Origin: Ophiura sarsii
Lineage: Eukaryota; Echinodermata; Ophiuroidea; Amphilepidida; Ophiuridae
NCBI GenBank assembly: GCA_035610835.1
Contig: CM069449.1
Span: forward strand, 60,155,619-60,219,618
Direction: 5' to 3'
DNA: 64,000 nucleotides
Positions within the stretch are counted from its first letter, which is position 1; each line of letters opens with the position of its first letter. A program made the position numbers and the translations under genes. The notes under the pieces were generated by a model that worked only from the letters and a program-made list of their open reading frames with translations, was not told the origin of the DNA and did not search any database. Below, piece after piece: positions 55,021 through 64,000 of this stretch.

Positions 55021-58000
55021 TAAACTTGATTGTGGATTTATGTAACATCATTTTTATGTCAATTTTTATAATTTATAAAGGCCGCCAATGCGTTTACAGG
55101 TTTTTTTCCTATTCTTTTTTTAATCTATTTTTCTATCTATCATTTATCTCTGGATTTATTTAACTTTATAATCTAAACAATTAAAATGCGTAAACAATAT
55201 ATTATTGCTCGATAAATAAGTGATTGAAGTTGAGTTCAGTTTGATAATGATAGCAACACTTGTTGTAAAACCATTTTACCAGTGTGCCCAACCATTTCTC
55301 CTTTGCACACTTTGTTTATACATTCAGAGATGTCATTTTTATAGCTTTTTATAGCTAGGCTAATATACAACTGTAAGCTATTTGGATACACGAAAAGCAA
55401 ACACATTTCCAAAACAGGCCATAATAGCCAATCGTACTGTTCGTACAACATGAGAAATGAGACCGTTACCAATGTTAAATCTATCATGATTACCATTTTA
55501 TTTTGGAAATCTGTACAACCGATGAATTTCTAGAAAATCTTTCGTACAACTTCATTTCAAGAAAGTTAGTTCTTGTACCAAATTTAGCTAGCTTTAATAA
55601 ACGAATTGGGAGACGCAATATTCATGTCGAAATATATGTGGAAAGGCAATCAGACAACTATTGATAGACGCGATCAAGTCTTGTACCTTTGAAGGGTGAT
55701 TACGGGCACGTATGAGTAAAGTGGATTCCCTCTATAATGAACCAAAATGTTAATTTCAGTGCCAAAGATCTTGAAAAAGGTTACAGGGGACATTCTCGCT
55801 TCGACGATGCTCCTATGCGTAGGTCAACTGAAAGCCCGGTCCGATGGTAGACTCCGAATCTCCAGAATCTTAGGAGATATGTACACATTTTCTCATAATA
55901 CTTTATGCTGCTACGCTTCCAATCATTAGATGGTTATAGCATTTGCACGGCGCAAAGTGCTCGGTGTCTCATTTAGGCCCACAGGCCGGGCGGGCTAGAG
56001 AAGTGCTCAGAACCGGGACTATTAACAATACACTCAATTTAAAAAAATTAAACACCGGATTCTACTATCGCTCTGTTACGGTCGTATAGTCGGCCCCCGG
56101 ATTCCACCGTCACTCTGTTGCAAGTAAGTGTAGGCCCTATATTCGCCACAACATGTGGGCACTACCGTATAGTTTTATTGACTGTACATCATGCCTTTCG
56201 TCGGTATACAACTCGGACTTTTTACTGTCTGATAAGTCCACCCCTCCCCTTCCCTATGGCCCTGTTTAAAGCTGGCTACGCCACTGATTCGCGCATGTTG
56301 GATGTGCCGGCCCGCCGCGCGCCAGTGGTCCGCATTGCGGCGCGTTATTGGTCACTCTCGATCATAGTTCGGCGTGCCCCTCGCTACACGGCTCGATCCT
56401 CATGGCGGCATTATTATAAAATCAAACCACTTCTGGATGTTATCATCAATCAATGCATTGTCGGCTGCTTTAGTCAAAATTAAATATTATATACCAAGGG
56501 ATATACAACTGTCACTGGATATACCCACTTTGCCTATCTGTGATATACCATTGAACCGTCAACGCCTGAATCTTTTCCGTGAACTTTTCCTGATTGGGCT
56601 TTTCCACCCCAAACTGGCCGGAGCCCGGGGGTTAGATCTACGGTTGATTAGCGCATTACAAGAAGTTGTGTCACTTGCCAGGCAGCACATACTCATTAGG
56701 CATTTGTCCAAAATGTTAGTGGACAAATCCAAAGCGATCGGACGCATGCGTAGAAAAAAATGTTGTCCCCTTGACTCTCCAGAGGGCCTTTTCGATATTC
56801 AGACGATGGCGGACATAGGTTCGTGTGACGAATATTCTAGGTGAAATTCGATGTGGGAACGCTCGGACTGTAGGGAACGATGATATTTCTGACTTCAACA
56901 GCGCCAGGGCATCGTTCGGGGACCGTTTGATTATCACTCAGGTCGTGTCAGTATGAAATTAGGTAAAACACTCCGACATAACATTGAAATCAACGGAGAT
57001 TCAAAGATTACGGCCGTTCGTGTCCACTATGGTCTGGTACTTTTCATTTTCGACTTTACAAATGACGTATATTCATTGATATGATTATTCATTGTATATT
57101 CATGACCGTCTATGCTTTCGGCGATTCGAACAATACAGTGTCAGGCGCCTGACATTGTGTGGGCCGGCTATACTACATACATAGCAAATATCATAATTCC
57201 GTCGTGGTCCTCATCATTAGGATTAATCTCTTGGTAATACATTTTTGTATTTTCTCTTTGTATACGTGTCGTGTATATAGCGCTTTGATGACCGGTGACG
57301 ATAGGCTCTAAATACTTGCTCGTATATTAAATTAATTATTAAAAAATAATAATAATAATGATATAGAAACTCGGACAATTTGGCGTGAACTGGACTACAA
57401 GAATTTAATTTGTATTATAATTGTTGGTCTCGATAATGGTTTCATACGTGACTGAGTCCGTGTAGTCTACATTATGTGGGTCAAAGGTCATCATTCAGGT
57501 CATATTGCCGTAGCTTGTTGTGTTTCTAGTTTGTTCGATTGGACGTAGGCGTGTCAATGTGTAAAATGTTTTTTATACGATCAGGATTGTATTGGGATGA
57601 CGCATCCTATTCCTATCCAATGGTTAAGTTCCTCCTACGCCTGTTGCCGGGAAAAAAAATCTGGGATCCGGTGGAATACGAAGCTGGTGGTACGGTTCAG
57701 TTGTTCTTTCGGCTAGTGGCATATATAATAGTTGGCGATCTTTTCTATAGTCGATCCATCCGAGACGGATACCTTCCAATGACGTCACCCAGGCGTTCCA
57801 TTCACTGGGAGAGGAGGCTATATTTTCTGACGAAATTATCGATGGAATCTTGGAATCAGTTTGAATGAGAGATGGCCATAATAGATAATAATTATGTTAA
57901 CTCATCCACTTGTCACAAAAATCCTGGTGCTACCTCGATATCAGGTTTGATCTACTGCTGCTGAGTACCTACTTAATTGTGATAATTTAGCCAATACGAG

Positions 58001-60276
58001 TTCTCCATATCGGAACATGGGATTATGGTTGTTATTTCTGGCTATAGATCCCTTGATGTTAGTCCACTAATTTCATCTGAATTCAAATTGCAGTGATATT
58101 GTGGTGCCTGTCTATTTTCATGTCCATTATCTTTTGCTTAGTCAGTCTGAAGTTCCGTGGGTTGTATTTAAAAGTCCCCGTATATATCATATAGTTTTGT
58201 TTGTTGGTTTTTTCATTGAATTTGAGTATGGAATGCTATGTTTTGTCAGCCATCCTGCATGTCAGCCTTTAATTAGACTATTGGTGTTGTTGGTATGGTA
58301 GTATTTTGCTTTAAACTCTAAACTGTATTGTCCATGCATGATCACTGAGTTCCCGTAATGTTGGGAAAGTTTTTTACTTAAAATTACAAGATAGTAAATA
58401 AGTAAAGAATAATAAATAAATAAATAAATACCATAAAAATAAATAGGGCCATAATAATAATTGTGGCCTCCTGCGTTGTGGTAAATCTTCGAAGGTCACT
58501 ACTTTCGATCGTTCGGCTTTGTGTTTTTATCATATGCCGAAATCACAGGTCTCGGTTTCAAAGACGTTTGATTTCAAATAATGCGCAAATGGTTAGATAT
58601 TGTCACTCTTTGAATGGTACACAAGTCATAAGCTGCTACGGGCATATAATCAGGGATACTATTAACTTTGGGATAGGAAAGTAGTATACCAACGTACGTA
58701 ACGAAAACGGACCTTTTGCATATTTGAATAAATTATAGTAATCGTCCGGAATGCGTCCGTGACCGGCGTTTAACGCGTTTAACAATGTTTAACCAGGTTT
58801 AACGGCAGGTTAAACGGCATGTTAGTCAGCATAGGTTTGGGGGCGCTGCAGACGACGGTGGCCACGTGAAACCTAAATTTTGAATTCGTAGTGAATAACA
58901 CGTAATCGCGAATTTTAAACTATCATTTTGACAAATACATCATAATTAAAAGGATTTTTATCGTTAACCGGGCGATGACTGTTAAAAATAATTCAAAATG
59001 GTGCACTCCCGTTGCCAAATTGGGTCGTCTGAGAGACGCGTGGCCAGCGTTGCGTCGTCTGCTACAATCATCACGCCTGATCCGGTATAGCGCCCCCAAT
59101 TCTATGCTGACTAAGTTCAATTTAAAAGTGGACCCGATCGGCAAGCTCAGTGACATACCCCTGATATAATGATGTGTAATGACAATACTTTATGCATTGG
59201 AACAGTGTTTGTGTATAAGCTCCAATTGTTCTTTCATCGATCGATGACATCACTATAATAATAATATGCTTGGTTTGTAATTATTATTAAAGCTAGTTCT
59301 GTGGCTCTTTCAGATGGGTTCTCCGGGTAAGTTAATTAACTTAGGAATTACACGCAGCCGAGCTGGTATGTGGCTCTGGACTCGGGCTCACCTGTGCACT
59401 ACCGTAGGTTTAACACTTTCCCTAGGGAATTATTATCGATTGGTTATCAACTTCTTACATGCATGGCTGCGCAAGCTGTCGTGTACATGACATTTGCAAT
59501 AATAGTTCCATTGTCCAATGTCGCCAAGATAAAACATTATAATATCATTCGCATATATTCTACTCCGCAGTTCTACTTTGATTTTATGACATGTTTACAC
59601 CACGGGTGTACACGGCAATGACGTCATGGTAGTGTGGTTTTCTTTCCTGTTACGTTAAACAATAAATGGGTTTGAGGGTTGCTTGCTTCTTGTTGTGCTA
59701 TCAACGGGCGGGAGTGGCAGTCGGACATATGAACTCAGCGATACAGGCGTTACGTATACATACATGATGTAAATATTAATATAATGACTCATTTGCTCAT
59801 TTGCTGGCTAATGGTAATACGATATTTTGGATCTTTCTAATGCCTTACATTATCGCAGGGCCTCGTTCATGCAATGAATTCCCCTTTTTGTATTATATTG
59901 ATATACCTTTGTTTAAAACTGTGGTTATGAATGTACTCTCTAGATCTGCTCCTGCTGTTTTCTGTTTTTTTAATTCTTTTCAGTAAGAGAAGTAGTAGTA
60001 CTCAGAAGTGGCTGCCATGAATGGTGTATATTTCGGCATCCCACCTGTGTTTCTCCTCCAGTAGGCCTTTGGCTTATCCGACCGGTAGCATGTATCCGGG
60101 CAATGCACGTCACCTGTACCAATGACGACGACATCACCATATAAGTGGGCACATAACTGTCTTTCCGCCTTCGTGATGCAAACTTGCTTCGGCACAATCC
60201 GTCTGGGTACAATATATATGCAGGACGAATTCACTGCTTTCATATCAGTGAAACAAACAAATCCGGCGATGTATTA
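55021..60276. other. Long region with no recognised gene
   Basis: Several open frames of 60-156 codons occur (for example 56374-56844, 57539-57868, 58975-59169, all plus strand), but none shows a family motif or a convincing pair of splice sites, and several overlap others on the opposite strand. 56274-56288 holds GGCTACGCCACTGA, a CAGTGGCGTAGCC-type terminus. 58405-58432 is an (AAAT)n tract, possibly a retrotransposon tail. The 56.1-56.9 kb block is the best place to look for a decayed mobile-element protein. Confidence 0.4.
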
Positions 60277-61715
60277 TACACCTATCAGTTGTAAGACGCA
60301 CTATACGACCCCCGGGAGTGGTGCGTCACTTTACCGAGGTGCGTCGACTTCTCATGTACCATTACGCACCCTGTGTCAAAAAAACGACGGACCATTGCCA
60401 TCCAAATACGCACCCTCGGTCAATTTTTGGACGCACCATTGGTGGATTCTGACGGACCATGACGACGCACCCCGTCGTCAGATATCGTTGACTAAACTGG
60501 ATAAAACACGATGACAACTGAAAATGAAACTACCTTTGATTCACAGGGATCTGCCTTTATTCGATGTTGTCAACCCTGGCCCTCGAATAATTATATAGAC
60601 CCCGGACCGGGACCGAATGGACGGAACCAAGAGGAGTACTTTTATATGCACAATAATGTTTGACTGGTCTAAAATATTTAACTGATTGTCATAAACGTCA
60701 GGATGAGGATGAAACAATTTCGAGAACATTTCCCATTCTGCTTCGACCAGTTCAGTGGCGTAATCAGGAGGTGGGTGGGTGGGGTGGGGTGGGGTGGGGT
60801 GGGGGGGGGGGAGGGGCATCCTTCATCCCTTGTTATACATGAAGGCTTGCGCCTATTTACAATAAACGGGAGGTAAGTAGAAAATTGGGTTATCGAAAGT
60901 GTATTTTAACCAAAATTGGGTTCTCGAAAGTGTATTTAAACATTTGAACTTCGGATTGGAAATTACACCTTCTATAAACCATCAAATAATTTAAGGGGGC
61001 ATTTACAAATAACAAAAACATTTCTGATTTAATCAATACCACCCATATACTTCGAGAAAAGGCACCTCAAAAGGCGGCACATACACGTATACCGCTATTG
61101 TGATAAGTCCCCCGGCCCCCTCCCCCACCCACCATGATCCCCCCAAATGAAATTACAAACTCGATGTAAACCTTTGTATACTAAAACAAATAGTCAGATA
61201 TGCCCCCCCCCCCCCCCTGATGACCCCCACATGTGATGCCCTAAATTTGATTACATTTGCATGGACAACACGGGTGATTACGAGTGCTTCCCCCGGTAGC
61301 AGAGTCTCGGGCCAAGACTGCTGTATACTCCATCCATCGGCTCGTAGGACGATAGTAAGCGACTGCGCGGAGCAATTGGCGATGATCGAGTGATTTCAGG
61401 CATTTTAGAACATGCGGTATAAAATATCGGAGTGATGTTTGCGGTATTAAAGTGGAGCCTGGTTGGCGGTATCAAGGAGTTATGTTGTACAGTACTATTA
61501 GGCCTATAGCGTATATTTAAAGGTCGTATTTTGTTGATCATAAACAGATGTACACTGTGACGCACCCATGTAAAGTGACGGACCTTTACGTCATTTTTTT
61601 GACGGACCAAAGGCTGCCACTGACGTACCCTCCGTCAAGAATTATAGGTAAACGACGCACCCATGACGCACCTCTCCCGGGGGTCGTATAGTGCGTCTTA
61701 CAACTGATAGGTGTA
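60277..61715 (-). mobile_element. TTA-flanked DNA transposon, copy B (1439 bp), inverted relative to copy A
   Basis: TACACCTATCAGTTGTAAGA / TCTTACAACTGATAGGTGTA ends, TTA outside both (60274-60276, 61716-61718). Its left end corresponds to the right end of copy A: GGTGCGTCACTTTACCGAGG, GGACGCACCATT and TCGTTGACTAAACTGG follow in the same order. It shares the nested CAGTGGCGTAA insertion (60752) with copy A but lacks about 540 bp present there. No transposase. Confidence 0.88.
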
Positions 61716-61718
61716 TTA

Positions 61719-62490
61719 GTATGACTGACGATCACGATAACCCAGTCAGTTAGCTTCAGTTCGAATGCCTAACATTATACGCCTATACATTCTCCGTCAT
61801 CCGGGGCGCTGTCAGTCGCCGTCGGGAAAGTGGCTATTCTCTATGAACAAATATGTAGCATCATGTCAGTAGCCGAAACGGTAAGCATAATGAAGCTCAC
61901 ATTTGGCATCATCTTATCGTAAATTACATTGATCAAATATTTTGGCGACACATGGACCCATTGTGACTACATTATCATGATATAGGAGAACTATTTATCG
62001 GACAACGTCGCTTTTATATAGGACATACCATACAGCTACAGGTATGCATGATATTCGAGTATCGCAGAGATAGTCGGCGGTTTGATCAGTGTTTTCCGGT
62101 GTTCAATCCCCAACGGAAGTAACTCGGATCCTTAATAGCTCATTAGAAAATGCATTCTAATTCTAGCTTAGAACGAAGATATGAGTTAAGGATTGGCTGA
62201 GTTTTTCAGCACGGACAGTGGCGTTTTAACTCAAGTTTAGATTCAACGACTACTCTGATACCGTTATATAGGTATGTGTATCAAGGACAATGAGAAATGC
62301 TTGTTACCATAGTGCTAACGTCATTCAGACAATTCTGATTATGCACAGTAATTTCAAATCGTGCCACATGAACTTACTGGTCATTATGTACCAGGGTATG
62401 CTCGGTTTTAATATAGGTAAAACACCAAATACCACGTACCACGAGTACAGCTTCTGGAATGGTACGAAGCGATATGGCTTCACAAGTGTA
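61719..62490. other. No gene recognised
   Basis: Unique-looking sequence with short open frames only. Confidence 0.4.
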
Positions 62491-62995
62491 GCAAACGGTG
62501 ACACGTACAGGTACACCTCATATTTTTTTTTGGAAATACCCTTCACTTATGATTTTCACCCTTGCAAATTTAACTCAGAAGTGCGCAACGTGTAAATTCC
62601 AATTGTTTACTGGCAATATAAATATGGTACATATTTTGATGGCGTAATTAATGGTCACCGGGTTGGTTTTACTAGTGACAGTTACAACTGTCACTGGTTT
62701 TACACATGGTTTTAGCTAGTAAATTCACTGATAATAATGGGTGTTAACCGCCGGTATCTATTCACGAACGGCGACACGGACGTACAGTTACACCTCATTA
62801 TTTGTGTGAAATACCCTTCACTTTGATTTTCACTGGCAACAATATTGTACATATTTTTGATGGCGTACTTAGGGCCATCGTGTTAGTTTTACCAGTGACA
62901 GTTATAACTGTCACTGGTTTTGCACTCATGAATTTGCTAGTGAAATCACTGATAATAATGTGTGTTAACCGCCGGTATCTATTCACGGTTTCGAG
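62491..62995. repeat. Imperfect tandem repeat, period 220-280 bp
   Basis: ACGGTGACACGTACAGGTAC (62494) and ACGGCGACACGGACGTACAG (62769) begin related stretches containing GAAATACCCTTCACTT. GTGACAGTTACAACTGTCAC (62677) and its counterpart near 62895 are perfect or near-perfect palindromes, followed each time by GTTAACCGCCGGTATCTATT. Confidence 0.8.
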
Positions 62996-64000
62996 GACGG
63001 GTTTCCTATATGGTGCCTATGGGTGTTTGTGTTACCTGATACGATAGATGGGGAACTTTTGTTGGAGAGTATTTTTAAATCCTACCACCGGATTGGCACG
63101 GGATGGTAAAGCAGTCAAGGGCCAAATAATGGTTCTCGGTTTTCCCAAAGGGTTTTTTCGAGTTTTCCGCAGCTTGCTTCTGTCATGGTGGGATTTTTAA
63201 ATGGTTTTCCTAACTTCAAAGTGGATGTAGGCCTGTATTCTGTTGGGGCATCGTTAAGTTTGTCACTTTAACGCCAACCCAGAAGCCCCCCACCGGTTTT
63301 GTCAAGTTTCCCCTTTTTGTCAGGACAAAGTCAAAAACTTGTTTGGCATGCTCTTTGTCTTTGCAATTCAAAATGAAAGATTATTTAGTATTTAACTAGA
63401 TAAAATATTTGAATGTCAGGTATAAGATCAATTGAAAATATTAATTACCAATCACGATAAATGTATTATCGGCTATAGCAGTTGATAAAGTTATATTCAT
63501 AAGAAAAATTGTGATTTGGTAAGAAATTGTGTGATTATTATGAACATTTGTGAAAGACAATGCGTGAATTGTTTACTAATCCTTAACTCATATCGTCGGT
63601 ACGGTGGTAAGGGAGACAATTTCGAACTTGCTGATCTCATCTCTTCTAATTTGACAAATTCACACTTAATTTCAGAGTGGAATTCCTCATATAAATGAAT
63701 TAATTTATGGATCTGAATTATAATTTCACACTTTGGGCCGTGGATCCTTCCTGGCGGCAATTTGCATTGAAACTTTTCCGTGCATGTATGGCGAATTATA
63801 TAAAATGCCAACTGATCTATTATTAATGCAATTTAAAATAAATGCAACCTTTTGATGAGTCGCACAGAGACTCCGCTACATATTGGTTCTTGTCTATCCT
63901 CTCTTATGGTGTCAGGTGGTAATAGCATGTAAAGCTTTTGCTGGAAATTGCAAAAAGCAAATTTGTAATGTATTTCATTATAAATATGCTAATTATATGC
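62996..64000. other. No gene recognised
   Basis: AT-rich sequence. A minus-strand open frame of 104 codons (63497-63811) has no recognisable motif and no splice pair consistent with the kinase-NHL gene. Confidence 0.4.

Noticed and set aside
58530..58560. Minus-strand CDFG codons as the missing kinase DFG exon
   Set aside because: A stop follows two codons later, the residues before it do not fit a kinase, and no splice sites frame it.
63497..63811. Upstream exon of the kinase-NHL gene
   Set aside because: No kinase motifs and no splice signals of the needed phase.

Overview
The window is animal nuclear DNA: AT-rich, intron-bearing and dominated by transposons. The gene content (an intronless rhodopsin-type GPCR, an exon-split kinase with a C-terminal NHL propeller), the long foldback elements built from internal repeats, CAGTGGCGTAAC-ended elements with G-runs, and TTAGGG-type interstitial arrays fit a marine invertebrate deuterostome. 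An echinoderm is my best guess, but nothing here proves it. A run of 100 Ns at 49087-49186 is an assembly gap.

Three genes can be supported. (1) The last exon of an unrecognised plus-strand gene lies at 422-649. (2) A complete single-exon class A GPCR lies at 14861-15850 on the plus strand. (3) The 3' part of a minus-strand gene covers 47019 down to 29758. Four exons with matching phases encode the end of a RIPK/TKL-like protein kinase domain, a short helical piece, a Ser-rich linker and an NHL-type beta-propeller. The linker holds two DSG-hydrophobic-x-S sequences, the consensus of the beta-TrCP phosphodegron; the second is assembled across a splice junction. This kinase-degron-NHL gene is the most interesting item in the window.

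The rest is layered repeats. 1.8-3.1 kb is a 38/39-bp minisatellite; 4.7-6.1 kb is a degenerate array with GCGCGCTACGCGCG palindromes; 6.3-9.1 kb is a stack of nested elements, including two hAT-like copies that share one outer 8-bp duplication; 10-11.6 and 16-17 kb hold two copies of a TA-flanked element; 18-22 kb holds inverted-repeat elements; 23-29 kb is a diffuse repeat cut by a TTA-flanked transposon and a GGTTC-rich element. Inside the introns of the kinase-NHL gene lie a 3.3-kb foldback element (31.2-34.6 kb), a GATAAAC palindrome array (40-41 kb) and several short foldbacks. 46-52.5 kb has further nested elements with clean target duplications, a broken reverse transcriptase fragment and the gap. 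52.5-64 kb has a GTGCTT palindrome, a tRNA-like repeat, a second inverted copy of the TTA-flanked transposon and a long stretch where I recognise no gene.
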